DNA from: Carboxylicivirga sediminis
GTDB taxonomy: Bacteria > Bacteroidota > Bacteroidia > Bacteroidales > Marinilabiliaceae
Direction: 5' to 3'
Length of the DNA stretch: 64,000 nt
Assembly (NCBI RefSeq): GCF_018156225.1
Contig: NZ_JAGTAR010000023.1
Coordinates: 1 to 64,000 of the forward strand
Both the position numbers and the translations under genes were made by a program. Under the pieces are notes generated by a model, which was not told the origin of the DNA, did not search any database, and saw nothing but the letters and a program-made list of their open reading frames with translations. Below, piece after piece: positions 36,517 through 45,456 of this stretch (positions within the stretch are counted from its first letter, which is position 1; the number at the start of each line of letters is the position of its first letter).

Positions 36517-37257
36517 TTAGGGCAGGTACTCAAAATCAATTTTCTTCATCGAGTTAAAGATGTTAATGCGCGCTTTAGGATTAATGCTGGTCATTTGATC
36601 AATAATTCTGCGTGCTTTAAGCCGGATAGTATGATCTTCATATGGGCATTCGCGTTTTAGTGACTGAAATCCCTGAAGGGTAGCATAGTTTTTCATTTCT
36701 TCATTGGTTAACAGGGTTAAAGGACGAATTACCTTAAGTTTGTTTTCAAACATATTAAGACTTGCTGGGATGGAAGAAATGTTGGCATGCTGAGCCATGT
36801 TCATTACCAAAGTTTCGACGGCATCATCCAGATGATGACCAAATGCGAGAGTTTTAATGCCAAGGGAATGAGTAAGTTTAAAAAGTTCTTTTCTGCGGTT
36901 TCTTGAGCACGCAAAACAAGGCTTCTTCTTGCCAGCTGTTTCCAGGTTGGCCCTTGTTGTAACCAGGTGCAGGGTAACATTCAGTTCAGTGCAGAATGAT
37001 TGCAGCCAGTCAACATCAATCTGGTACGGCACGTCTTCTGTAATGATATGTGCTGCATGTAATTCGTAATCAATGGGCAGTCCCTTACGTCTGTTGGATA
37101 GGATCTCCAAAAGGGCCAGACTGTCTTTGCCACCCGAAACGGCTACCATCACTTTATCATCGGCCTCGATCATTTGATATTGATTAATGGCTTTCCCTGC
37201 AGTTTGCCGGACCTTCTGAATAAATGCCTGCTCTTGTTTAGTGTGCTTTTTCAACAT
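36517..37257 (-). CDS. ttcA: TtcA-like tRNA 2-thiolation enzyme
   Basis: The product has 246 residues. PP-loop SGGKDS (41-46) and the C-x-x-C pair CFAC (114-117), plus a later ECPYED, match the TtcA/TilS-like ATP-pyrophosphatase group that uses an iron-sulfur cluster to thiolate tRNA cytidine 32. The length is a little short for E. coli TtcA. A -7 box lies so close to the start that the transcript could be leaderless. It converges on cobB with 13 bp between them. Confidence 0.85.
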   Translation of the reverse strand: MLKKHTKQEQAFIQKVRQTAGKAINQYQMIEADDKVMVAVSGGKDSLALLEILSNRRKGLPIDYELHAAHIITEDVPYQIDVDWLQSFCTELNVTLHLVTTRANLETAGKKKPCFACSRNRRKELFKLTHSLGIKTLAFGHHLDDAVETLVMNMAQHANISSIPASLNMFENKLKVIRPLTLLTNEEMKNYATLQGFQSLKRECPYEDHTIRLKARRIIDQMTSINPKARINIFNSMKKIDFEYLP

Positions 37258-37261
37258 GCCG

Positions 37262-37269
37262 CAAAGATA
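37262..37269 (-). promoter_or_regulatory. -7 box very close to the ttcA start
   Basis: TATCTTTG on the minus strand ends five bases before the ATG. Bacteroidota start transcription about 5-7 bases after this box, so the mRNA may begin at or near the start codon. Confidence 0.5.
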
Positions 37270-37402
37270 AAATAAATCCGATTTTAGTTAGTTCAGACCT
37301 GATTGATGAGCAGTAAGTGTGCTGTGAAGAGTTGCGCGTGAGTGATTGTTTCAATACCTTTCTGGAAAATTAGTAGTAAAATAATTCCCTATCTTAATTA
37401 TT

Positions 37403-38437
37403 ATGATGAAGAAAACTTACCTGGGGCTACTGGTGTTCTGTTTGTCTTTCACACTGGTAGAAGCTCAGGTTGAAAAAAGTCCTGTTGCGCCCGATTACAA
37501 TAAGCTGCAGCAGATTATTGATGAAGCGTACAAGCTGTTCGAGAATGATTCAGCCGGTGCTCCGGCCGATTATATACCAGAATTGGCGAGAGTTGAACCT
37601 GACTTATTCGGTATTAGTGTGGTCACTGTTGATGGGCGTGTATTTAGTGCAGGTCATGTTGAGCATTGTTTCTCCATTCAGTCTATTTCTAAGGTGTTTA
37701 CACTCGCCATGGTAATGGAACAACTTGGTCAACAGGCTATTTTAGAAAAGCTAGGTGCTGAACCTACTGGCTTGCCTTTTAATTCCGTTACGGCTATTGA
37801 GCAACAAGCTACCAGGGTTGGAAATCCATTGGTTAATGCAGGTGCCATCGCTACCACCAGTCTGTTGGAAGGTAAATCTGCAGCTGCCAAGTGGAAGAAT
37901 ATTCTTGCTTTTTATAGTGCTTGTGCCGGCGAAGAGTTGGAGCTACTCAAAGACATTTATGAATCTGAAGCTGCCACAAATGCTAGAAATCAAGCCATAG
38001 CCCGCCTGCTGGATGCCTATGGGGTAATGTATGACGATCCCGAGAAGGCTGTTGATGTATATACGCGCCAGTGCTCTGTTGGAATAACGACTAAACAGCT
38101 GGCTGCTATGGGGGCAACGTTAGCTGCCGGTGGAATTAATCCATTTACAGGTGTTGAGGTGATGAATGCTGAAAATATCCCTCAGATATTATCAATCATG
38201 CTGTCATGTGGTATGTATGATTATTCCGGAACATGGTCATACCTGACAGGTTTGCCTGCTAAAAGCGGAGTTGGAGGGGGGATTGTGGCTGTTGTACCCG
38301 GGAAAGGTGCCATTGCTGCTTTTTCACCACGGTTAGACGGTGCTGGTAATAGTATTCGTGCACAAAAGGCAATTGCCTATATCTCTCAGCAGCTGAATAT
38401 TAATATTTTTGATCCACAATCGGTAGGTGTAGAATAA
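37403..38437 (+). CDS. glsA: glutaminase A with signal peptide
   Basis: The 344-residue serine-dependent glutaminase hydrolyses glutamine to glutamate and ammonia. The catalytic S-I-S-K (Ser94, Lys97) in FSIQSISKVF and VNAGAIATTSL, plus SGVGGGIVAVVPGKGAI, identify the beta-lactamase-like glutaminase A family. A cleavable signal peptide (LLVFCLSFTLVEAQ) precedes it; most family members are cytoplasmic, so this one should act in the periplasm. It is 3 bp upstream of a porin gene. Confidence 0.92.
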   Translation: MMKKTYLGLLVFCLSFTLVEAQVEKSPVAPDYNKLQQIIDEAYKLFENDSAGAPADYIPELARVEPDLFGISVVTVDGRVFSAGHVEHCFSIQSISKVFTLAMVMEQLGQQAILEKLGAEPTGLPFNSVTAIEQQATRVGNPLVNAGAIATTSLLEGKSAAAKWKNILAFYSACAGEELELLKDIYESEAATNARNQAIARLLDAYGVMYDDPEKAVDVYTRQCSVGITTKQLAAMGATLAAGGINPFTGVEVMNAENIPQILSIMLSCGMYDYSGTWSYLTGLPAKSGVGGGIVAVVPGKGAIAAFSPRLDGAGNSIRAQKAIAYISQQLNINIFDPQSVGVE

Positions 38438-38440
38438 GCT

Positions 38441-39649
38441 ATGGATAGAGTAAAAATGATAGTCCGTTATGCATCGGTTGCACTATTGTCTCTTGCGCCC
38501 TTGTTTGCCAATGGTCAGGATGAAGCATTAACGCTGAGGATGTATGGCCATGCCATGCTGGATATGGGTTATAACTTTCATCAGATTAATTCTGACTGGA
38601 GTGACGTGGTTCGACCTTCGCAGCTGCCTTCTTTTAAAAATGAATACGGAGCGAATGGTAATACATACTTTGGGGTGAGGCAAACGCGCTTTGGTGTTGA
38701 AAGTGTTGTTCCCAATTCTATGGGTAAACTTAAGGTGTTATTTGAGTTTGAGTTGATGGGAACGGGCGTGGATGCCGGACAAACAACTTTTCGATTGAGG
38801 CATGCCTATGGTGAGCTGGGGCAGTTTGGCGCCGGACAATACTGGAGTCCTTTTATGGATATTGATGTATTTCCAAATACACTGGAATACTGGGGGCCTT
38901 CGGGTATGGTGTTTTTTAGAAATATTCAGTTTCGCTGGATGCCATTAAAAGGGGATGATAAGCTGACTTTTGCATTGGAGCGGCCTGGGGCCAGTGCCGA
39001 TGGCGGTATTTATGCCGATAAGATACAGTTGCGCAATGTGCATTTCCGGTTTCCTGTGCCCGATTTCTCTGCTGAATTTCGCAAGGCATTCTCATGGGGA
39101 TATCTCGAAGTGGCCACCATGCTCCGTTACATTGAGTGGGAAGATATTGAACCGGACGATAATATCAACTTGTCTGATAATGCTTTTGGTTGGGGCGTTA
39201 ATCTTAGTTCTAATGTGCATTTTTCTGCTTCAACAACTGGTCGATGTCAAGTGGTCTATGGCGAAGGTATACAAAACTATATGAATGATGGAGGCACAGA
39301 TATAGGTATTGCTCATAATGTTGATGATGAATCGAAACCGATTAAAGGAGTTGCCCAGCCAGTTTTAGGTGTTGTGGCGTTTGTTGATCAACAATGGACT
39401 GAGAAATTTACATCATCAGCAGGGTTCTCCATTTTAGATATTACTCATGCAGATGCCCAGTCACCCGATACGTATGCGCAGGGACAATATGCTCTCGCTA
39501 ATCTACTTTATCATCCTGTTGAAAATGTGGTCACAGGTGTTGAGTTGCAATATGGAAAACGGAAAAACTATTCTGATGGCTTTACATCTGATTTAGTTAA
39601 AGTTCAGTTTTCTTTTAAGTATATCTTTTCAGCCAGTTTGGTCAAATAA
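38441..39649 (+). CDS. outer-membrane porin (DcaP-like)
   Basis: The product has 402 residues: a signal peptide, then amphipathic strands typical of trimeric porins (LRMYGHAMLDMGYNF near the start, VQFSFKYIFSASLVK at the end). The layout resembles DcaP-type channels for organic anions. It follows the exported glutaminase gene by 3 bp, which suggests that the channel feeds amide substrates to the periplasmic enzyme. A terminator follows. Confidence 0.8.
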   Translation: MDRVKMIVRYASVALLSLAPLFANGQDEALTLRMYGHAMLDMGYNFHQINSDWSDVVRPSQLPSFKNEYGANGNTYFGVRQTRFGVESVVPNSMGKLKVLFEFELMGTGVDAGQTTFRLRHAYGELGQFGAGQYWSPFMDIDVFPNTLEYWGPSGMVFFRNIQFRWMPLKGDDKLTFALERPGASADGGIYADKIQLRNVHFRFPVPDFSAEFRKAFSWGYLEVATMLRYIEWEDIEPDDNINLSDNAFGWGVNLSSNVHFSASTTGRCQVVYGEGIQNYMNDGGTDIGIAHNVDDESKPIKGVAQPVLGVVAFVDQQWTEKFTSSAGFSILDITHADAQSPDTYAQGQYALANLLYHPVENVVTGVELQYGKRKNYSDGFTSDLVKVQFSFKYIFSASLVK

Positions 39650-39678
39650 AGCTATTTGTTAGTTGAATGATTATTATT

Positions 39679-39708
39679 GAGAGAAGCCGTTGTGCTTCTC
39701 TTTTTTGT
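39679..39708 (+). terminator. terminator after the porin gene
   Basis: A GAGAAGC/GCTTCTC hairpin with a 6-nt loop is followed by six T. Confidence 0.85.
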
Positions 39709-39724
39709 TTGAGAACTTTGGGTG

Positions 39725-40207
39725 ATGGGTTTGTCGAATAAAACAGCGTTGGTTGATAAAAAGTACTTGCTGAAGAAATTTCCCGGGAAGGGAGGTTGGA
39801 CTTATGCCGAGATCCCGGAAGTTGCGCCAGATAAGCATGCCTGGTTTAACTGGGTAAAGGTGCATGGTTCTATTGATGGCTATTTGATTAAACATGCCCG
39901 ATTAATGCCTTTGGGCAACGGGCAATTGTTTTTACCGATAAAGGCAGCTATTCGAAAAGCAATAGGCAAGGAAGCCGGTGATTGGGTGCATATTATTTTG
40001 TATCCTGATAATATGTCAGTTGAAGTACCGCAAGAGTTGATTGATTGTTTAGATTTGGAAAACAGTAAATTGATTGGTGAATTTGTAAAGCAAAGTGCCA
40101 ATCAGCAGCAGGAGATTATTGATTGGATATACACTGCTAAAAAAGATGAAACTAAAGCGCGTAGAATCAATAAAGTGATTGATTACCTGCAGCAAAAGAT
40201 AAAATAA
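39725..40207 (+). CDS. DUF1905 / YdeI-type (OmdA-like) protein
   Basis: The 160-residue product has an N-terminal beta-barrel-like DUF1905 domain (GGWTYAEIP, then DGYLIKHARLMPLGNGQLFLPI) and a C-terminal helical tail with the YdeI pattern (EIIDWIYTAKKDETKARRINK). ATG at 39725 is preferred; a GTG directly before it is also in frame. The function of the family is unclear, with possible links to bacteriocin or stress response. It is followed 6 bp later by a macrodomain gene. Confidence 0.8.
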   Translation: MGLSNKTALVDKKYLLKKFPGKGGWTYAEIPEVAPDKHAWFNWVKVHGSIDGYLIKHARLMPLGNGQLFLPIKAAIRKAIGKEAGDWVHIILYPDNMSVEVPQELIDCLDLENSKLIGEFVKQSANQQQEIIDWIYTAKKDETKARRINKVIDYLQQKIK

Positions 40208-40213
40208 TTAGCT

Positions 40214-40720
40214 ATGGATATACAATTATTGAGAGGCGATATAACGCGCGTTGAGGTAGAGGCTATTGTTAATGCAGCTAATTCAGGCCTCTTTGGCGGA
40301 GGAGGTGTCGACGGAGCTATTCATAGGGCAGGAGGCAGTGCCATTATGGAGGAGTGTAAAATTATAAGGTCCAAACAAGGTGGTTGCCCAACAGGACAGG
40401 CTGTTTTCACTTCGGCAGGTAATATGCCGTATCGCTATGTTATTCATACGGTTGGTCCGGTTTGGAGAGGTGGTGCTGATGGAGAGCCTGAATTATTAAA
40501 AGCTTGTTATACTAATTCTTTAAAGTTAGCAGATGAATTGAATATCATCTCTTTAGCTTTTCCTAATATTAGCACTGGTGTATATGGCTATCCAAAACAA
40601 CTGGCGGCAGAAATGGCCATTGATGCGGTGGGAAGCTATCGGAGCAAAAGTATCAGGCAAGTGGTTTTTGTGTGCTTCGATGAAGAAAACTATTCCCTGT
40701 ATCAACAGCTTATTTCATGA
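40214..40720 (+). CDS. macrodomain protein (YmdB-like)
   Basis: The product has 168 residues. NAANSGLFGGGGVDGAIHRA, PTGQAVFTSAG, VIHTVGPVW and FPNISTGVYGYP are the signature of ADP-ribose-binding macrodomains with O-acetyl-ADP-ribose deacetylase or ADP-ribosyl-hydrolase activity. It is likely cytoplasmic and co-transcribed with the preceding gene. Confidence 0.92.
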   Translation: MDIQLLRGDITRVEVEAIVNAANSGLFGGGGVDGAIHRAGGSAIMEECKIIRSKQGGCPTGQAVFTSAGNMPYRYVIHTVGPVWRGGADGEPELLKACYTNSLKLADELNIISLAFPNISTGVYGYPKQLAAEMAIDAVGSYRSKSIRQVVFVCFDEENYSLYQQLIS

Positions 40721-40795
40721 GCTGCATAAATTATTTTTATTTCTCTTTTAACCTTTTGCTTATTCGTGCATCCTTAAGTTAGAAAGTACCAAATC

Positions 40796-41344
40796 TTGAG
40801 TAAAGCAATTAATCTGACAGAACAACTGGTAGCCAGATGTGTGCGTGGCGATGAGCGTGCCAGCCTGGCTTTGTACAAGCAGTATGTGAAAGCTATGTAC
40901 AATGTGGCATATCGCATTGTTGGCAATCAGTTTGATGCCGAAGATTTGATTCAGGATGCTTTCGTCAAGGCCTTTGATAAAATTGGGACTTTAAAGGAGC
41001 CAAAAGCGTTTGGTTCCTGGTTAAAACAGATGGTTATTAATCAGTCTATTTCCTTAATCCGAAAGCAAAAGCTTTTAAAAATTAAACTCCATCTAAACGA
41101 TGAGTTACCAGAACCCGAGCTTGATGAAGTGCCGCCGGATTTGCCGATTGAACAGGTGATGAAAGCTGTCATGGAGTTGCCAGAGGGCGCACGTGTGGTT
41201 TTTACATTACGAGTGATTGAAGGCTTCAAGTTTAGCGAAATTGCGCAAATGACAGGCCTGACCGAAAACAACTGCAAAGTGCAGTTTCATCGCTCGAGAA
41301 AGCTATTAAACAATCAATTGAAAAGTAAAATTTATGCCGAATAG
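40796..41344 (+). CDS. ECF sigma factor 1
   Basis: The product has 182 residues: sigma-70 region 2 (YRIVGNQFDAEDLIQDAFVKAF) and region 4 (FKFSEIAQMTGLTENNCKVQF) joined by an acidic linker, with no region 1 or 3. The start is a TTG. Its 3' end overlaps a membrane gene by 11 bp, and a repetitive surface-type protein completes the operon. It should direct RNA polymerase to envelope-related genes when released. Confidence 0.9.
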   Translation: MSKAINLTEQLVARCVRGDERASLALYKQYVKAMYNVAYRIVGNQFDAEDLIQDAFVKAFDKIGTLKEPKAFGSWLKQMVINQSISLIRKQKLLKIKLHLNDELPEPELDEVPPDLPIEQVMKAVMELPEGARVVFTLRVIEGFKFSEIAQMTGLTENNCKVQFHRSRKLLNNQLKSKIYAE

Positions 41345-41867
41345 TTGGGAACAATATTTTGAGGAAAACAGGGCTCAGCTGGACATTCATCAACCTGATG
41401 AGGAACGCATGTGGCAAGCCATTGCCGAACGTCAGAAGTCAGGAGGTGTAGTAAAAAACTGGGGATTTAGAATAGCTATTGCCATTGCTGTTGTGTTGGC
41501 AGTAGGTGTATTTGTTCGTCATGAACTAATGATGCAGCAGCAACTGGATACATTGGCAGCCATCAATAAAGAGCTGGCCGCAAAAGAGCATGATTACATC
41601 ATGCGGGTGAATCAAAAATGGGATGAATTCAGATCGTTACCATCTGTTGAAACTGATTATGATGCTATGTTGCAGGAAGAGATAAAGATACTGGACGATA
41701 TATATAGTAAATGTTTAGATGATATTAAAGCGCATGGTTACAATGAGCGCGCTGTGTTAATCATGCTTGATACCTATGAAAAGCGTTTACGCGTGTTAGA
41801 ACGCCTGATTAATGAGAAACGAAAACAAAATAAAGATGAAAAAAAGTCAAATCATATCCGGATATAA
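41334..41867 (+). CDS. membrane protein, candidate anti-sigma factor
   Basis: The product has 177 residues: a short cytoplasmic N-terminus (about 1-45) with an acidic helix, one membrane span (FRIAIAIAVVLAVGVFV), and a coiled-coil-like extracytoplasmic domain rich in Glu, Lys and Leu. The architecture and the 11-bp overlap with the sigma gene suit an anti-sigma factor. No zinc-binding ZAS motif was seen. The assignment is from context. Confidence 0.65.
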   Translation: MPNSWEQYFEENRAQLDIHQPDEERMWQAIAERQKSGGVVKNWGFRIAIAIAVVLAVGVFVRHELMMQQQLDTLAAINKELAAKEHDYIMRVNQKWDEFRSLPSVETDYDAMLQEEIKILDDIYSKCLDDIKAHGYNERAVLIMLDTYEKRLRVLERLINEKRKQNKDEKKSNHIRI

Positions 41868-43179
41868 GAAGAGCGTATACTTAATACTGATCATGCTTTT
41901 GTTTGCTACTATGGGGTCAGTGGCAGAACCCTTAAGCAATGTATTCACTAAAACCATTCAGCTTGGCGGGCATCCAACTATTAGCTATCGTTTATACGAT
42001 GTGTCGGCGGAAGTAATAGTGACAGATAAACAGGAGCTGAAGATTGAAATGGAGTACATGGTTGATGGCAAGCCAGAAGAGGTAGAAAGGTTAAAAGATA
42101 TGTTTGAAAAGACTGTCATCCAAAGTGACCATCAGGAAGTTGCAGAGGTAGATTTATCTTTTCAAAACAACTTTGAGCTAGAAATAATGGGAATGAAATG
42201 GAGTAAGCTCATTTTTAAGTCGGATACAAAGCAAACCATCAAGTTAAAAGAATTTAAGGTGAAAAGGTGTAGGATATGGGTGCCTAAACAAAGTGACGTT
42301 GATTTACAATCAAAGTATTCAACTATTGATTTCTATGAAGATGTCTATGGGTACTGTAATATAGATATATATGATTCAAAAGTGAACTTAAATAGTGTAT
42401 CAAAATCATTGATGGGAGAAGCCAAATATTCAAGCCTGTCATTGGGCGATGTAGCAAAGGCTGATGTGAACTTATACGAATGTAAATTTAAGGCAGGCGA
42501 AGTGAGAGATGCCACTATCAAAGCCAAATACTCAAGCATTAATACGAATAATTTGCAAACATTAAACCTCGATATGTATGAGGGAACTGCTGGTTTTGGC
42601 AATGTGCGGCGTGGGCAGATAAGCAATAAATATGCTCATATTACCATTATGGAAGGCAATGAGCTTGATTTATCGGTTTATGAGGGAAGCCTAACCTTTG
42701 ACAGGATTTCACGCCTTAAACTTAATGCCAAGTATATGGAGTTAAAAGGCGACTTTATCGATGAGCTCTATTTAAATGAAGCATACGAGAATGAGATTAA
42801 GCTCAGCAAAGTGAACGCCGTTGAATCTAAAGATGGTAAATACAATGAGTTTACTATTGGTGATTTATGTGATCGATTCATTCACTCGGGGTACGAAGAT
42901 GAAATTGAAATTAGTGCCTTGGAAACTGGCTTTAAAACATTGAGTTTTCAGGGTAAATACCTTGAGATTACACTAAGCATGGTCAGCCCTCCGGCATATA
43001 TCTTTAAGGGGAATGTGCAATACCCTTCTTTCAGCATTAATGAATCGGACTATACAATTCGAAAGAAGATTGGCGACAGCAGCAAGTTGGAGTTTAACTA
43101 TGAATTTAAAAGCCCACATGAGTCTTCTCCAGAGATTACCATTGAAGGTTATGAAATAGATTTTAGTATACTTAATTGA
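41836..43179 (+). CDS. exported repetitive beta-solenoid-type protein
   Basis: The 447-residue product starts at MKKSQIISGYKK; an in-frame start 24 bp upstream is less likely. A signal sequence is followed by an N-terminal strand-rich region and then about seven imperfect repeats of about 34-42 residues, each opening with Lys-Tyr (KYST, KYSS, KYSS, KYAH, KYME, KYNE, KYLE) and carrying a Tyr-(Glu/Asp) pair midway. The pattern suggests a DUF4097/DUF2807-like beta-helix. It overlaps the anti-sigma-like gene and probably lies downstream in that signalling system. Confidence 0.75.
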   Translation: MKKSQIISGYKKSVYLILIMLLFATMGSVAEPLSNVFTKTIQLGGHPTISYRLYDVSAEVIVTDKQELKIEMEYMVDGKPEEVERLKDMFEKTVIQSDHQEVAEVDLSFQNNFELEIMGMKWSKLIFKSDTKQTIKLKEFKVKRCRIWVPKQSDVDLQSKYSTIDFYEDVYGYCNIDIYDSKVNLNSVSKSLMGEAKYSSLSLGDVAKADVNLYECKFKAGEVRDATIKAKYSSINTNNLQTLNLDMYEGTAGFGNVRRGQISNKYAHITIMEGNELDLSVYEGSLTFDRISRLKLNAKYMELKGDFIDELYLNEAYENEIKLSKVNAVESKDGKYNEFTIGDLCDRFIHSGYEDEIEISALETGFKTLSFQGKYLEITLSMVSPPAYIFKGNVQYPSFSINESDYTIRKKIGDSSKLEFNYEFKSPHESSPEITIEGYEIDFSILN

Positions 43180-43355
43180 TATATAGAATTAAGTAATGAT
43201 AGTAAAGTTCCATTATATCAATGATATATATATGTTGTTATTTATACTGATTATTTAGTGTGAACGTATGGAAGATTAATCAAAATATGATGTTCGCAAA
43301 GCTATAATGTTGCTAAGCTTAGTGATATTACCCATAGTGTAAAATAATATTTAAG

Positions 43356-43363
43356 TAAATTTG
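43356..43363 (+). promoter_or_regulatory. -7 box upstream of the orphan kinase
   Basis: TAAATTTG is an exact TAnnTTTG match about 86 bp before the kinase start. No clear -33 element is seen. Confidence 0.4.
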
Positions 43364-43398
43364 AACATGGTTCGTCAAAAATACCCTGCAATTATTTG

Positions 43399-43418
43399 GA
43401 CATATTTATGAATATGTC
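43399..43418 (+). promoter_or_regulatory. palindrome in the kinase leader
   Basis: GACATATT (43399-43406) and AATATGTC (43411-43418) are perfect inverted arms around a 4-nt spacer. The site lies between the -7 box and the start codon and could be an operator or a leader hairpin. The rest of the 269-bp gap is AT-rich and shows no gene. Confidence 0.4.
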
Positions 43419-43448
43419 ATATACTTACGGTTAGAATCCGGCATAACC

Positions 43449-44402
43449 ATGAGTAAACTAATTAAGATTACACTGAATTACAAACGAATTCCATTTGAAT
43501 ACAGATTATCAGTAATTTACCTGATAGTTGGCTGCCTTTGGATATTGTTTTCCGATCAACTGGCAGGTCAACTGTCAAATGATGAAGAGACCCTTAGAGT
43601 TATTCAACTTTATAAAGGGTGGTTTTACGTGTTGATAACTGCTATTGCACTGTTGCTGTTTGTTAAAGAGCACCTTAAGCGCCTTAGGTATGCCGAAAAC
43701 CTGGCCAAAGAAAATGAGCAGCTTAAAACGGCCTTTATTGAAAATATGTCGCATGAGCTGCGAACACCAATGAATGCGATTGTTGGTTTTACCGAAATTG
43801 CTCGAACTGAAGGTGTTTCTATGCCTGAGATGAGGCAGTACCTTGACATTATTCTGAACAGTTCAAAACAGCTGTTATCTATTGTTAACGATGTAATGGA
43901 TACGTCTTTGCTTGAATCAGGCAATGTTGTGCTGAAAAACGAGCAGTTTACTCTTCAGAACCTGATAGAAAATGTTTATTCCTATTTTTCTCCTGTGATG
44001 AAGGATAACGTTAGCCTATTAACTCATACTGAGGGAGAGAGTTTTATGGTATGTACCGATCGGGAAAAGATGACGCGTATTTTTCATAACCTGGTCAATA
44101 ATGCCATAAAATTTACACATCGTGGACGAATAGAAATTGGTTACAGGATTAGTTCTAAAGACGTGGTGTTCTTCGTAAAAGATACGGGTGTTGGCATTGA
44201 TCCGGCTTTTCACCAATCCATATTCGATCGCTTTAAACAGGCTGAAATAGAGCTCTCGAAGCGTACCGGAGGCACAGGTCTTGGCCTATCGATATGTAAA
44301 GAGATGATGAAGTTATTGGGTGGTCAAATCTGGTTGGAGTCAGAAGTAGGAGCGGGGTCGAAGTTTTATTTCTCACTGCCTATCAATACGCTTCGGGCCT
44401 AA
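43449..44402 (+). CDS. orphan membrane histidine kinase
   Basis: The product has 317 residues: two N-terminal membrane helices (about 20-37 and 58-74), a HisKA domain with the phosphorylated His102 in NMSHELRTPMNA, and a HATPase_c domain with DTGVGIDP and GGTGLGLSICKEM. There is no receiver, PAS or HAMP domain and no response regulator next to it. The periplasmic loop between the helices is only about 20 residues, so sensing may be intramembrane. The partner is unknown. Confidence 0.92.
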   Translation: MSKLIKITLNYKRIPFEYRLSVIYLIVGCLWILFSDQLAGQLSNDEETLRVIQLYKGWFYVLITAIALLLFVKEHLKRLRYAENLAKENEQLKTAFIENMSHELRTPMNAIVGFTEIARTEGVSMPEMRQYLDIILNSSKQLLSIVNDVMDTSLLESGNVVLKNEQFTLQNLIENVYSYFSPVMKDNVSLLTHTEGESFMVCTDREKMTRIFHNLVNNAIKFTHRGRIEIGYRISSKDVVFFVKDTGVGIDPAFHQSIFDRFKQAEIELSKRTGGTGLGLSICKEMMKLLGGQIWLESEVGAGSKFYFSLPINTLRA

Positions 44403-44406
44403 AATA

Positions 44407-45456
44407 CTACTTTACACGTCGGTTTACCTCCAGGTTGTCGCCTTTCAGTTTGTATCCAACTACTTTTCCGTCAGCATTGTAATACTTATTCATTTTAACC
44501 GATTCTTTCGATAAGAAGTTCATTACTTTAACCCCTCCTTCAACCAGGGCTAGTGATAACGAGGGAGTTGCTTCTTCTTGCTCAATTTGTTGATAAATCG
44601 AAGCCAGTTCGGCGCGCAACAGGTTGTTATTCATATACTGCGGCATCATCACATTCAGTCCGTGTTCATAGGCATTTATGGGTGCACTTTCAAATCTTTT
44701 TATTTGGTTGATGCTTGCCAGGTATTGTGCACTTTCAGGAGTTATTGTCACTTTTTGGGTACTGTCGGCCTTGGTTTGGGCCTTATTCATTGGGTTTTTA
44801 GATAGCTCAAGCAAACTGTCTTTTGATGGTTGAGTTTGATTAACAACAGGCTTTTCCAGAATTTTGTTAAGCGCAATGGCTGGCGCTTCTATCTTTTGGG
44901 TGTTGTTTTTGTCGTTACTGGCGGTTGTTGGTTCAACTATAACGGGTCTGTTCAGGTTTATCCATACCGAAAGTATAACAGCTATGCTTGCCACAGCGGC
45001 AATACCTCTGCGGGCAACAGTTTGTTTAAGTACAGGTAGCAAAATAAACCGGCGGAGTTTATTTTTATCGTCGAAAGTGATTTGGCTATCAGATTGCAAA
45101 CGCAGCTGCTGATATGAGGCGCTCTCCTTTTCTCTGGCCAATTCATCGGGCTCAGCTAATAGTAATTCAGCCTCTTCTGAAACCGTGAGCCCTTCCTCGG
45201 CCTTTTTGATGAATAAATAATCTTTAGCCGGTAAATCATAGTTCTGAGCCTCGTGTTTCAGTAGTTCATCTTTGAAATGACAGGCCACACCCACTTGTTC
45301 TGGTTCAAGGCTGATGTTTATATCTGTTTCTAAATCTCCTTTTAGTTCCGGATGTTCATCCAAAAATAACAGCAGCAGCTGCTTATCTTGGTCGGAAATA
45401 CTTCCTTCAAGATAATCGAGCAAATATGCTTCGTAATTATTTTTATCAATTCTCAT
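44407..45456 (-). CDS. membrane protein paired with ECF sigma factor 2 (candidate anti-sigma)
   Basis: The product has 349 residues. The N-terminal about 150 residues carry two similar acidic segments (NYEAYLLDYLEGSISDQD and YLFIKKAEEGLTVSEEAELL), as in cytoplasmic sigma-binding regions. One membrane helix (RGIAAVASIAVILSVWINL) follows, then a periplasmic Gln/Asn/Ala-rich part. The gene overlaps the sigma gene by 1 bp, so coupling is tight. No FecR or ZAS signature was recognised. Anti-sigma function is from context. Confidence 0.7.
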   Translation of the reverse strand: MRIDKNNYEAYLLDYLEGSISDQDKQLLLLFLDEHPELKGDLETDINISLEPEQVGVACHFKDELLKHEAQNYDLPAKDYLFIKKAEEGLTVSEEAELLLAEPDELAREKESASYQQLRLQSDSQITFDDKNKLRRFILLPVLKQTVARRGIAAVASIAVILSVWINLNRPVIVEPTTASNDKNNTQKIEAPAIALNKILEKPVVNQTQPSKDSLLELSKNPMNKAQTKADSTQKVTITPESAQYLASINQIKRFESAPINAYEHGLNVMMPQYMNNNLLRAELASIYQQIEQEEATPSLSLALVEGGVKVMNFLSKESVKMNKYYNADGKVVGYKLKGDNLEVNRRVK

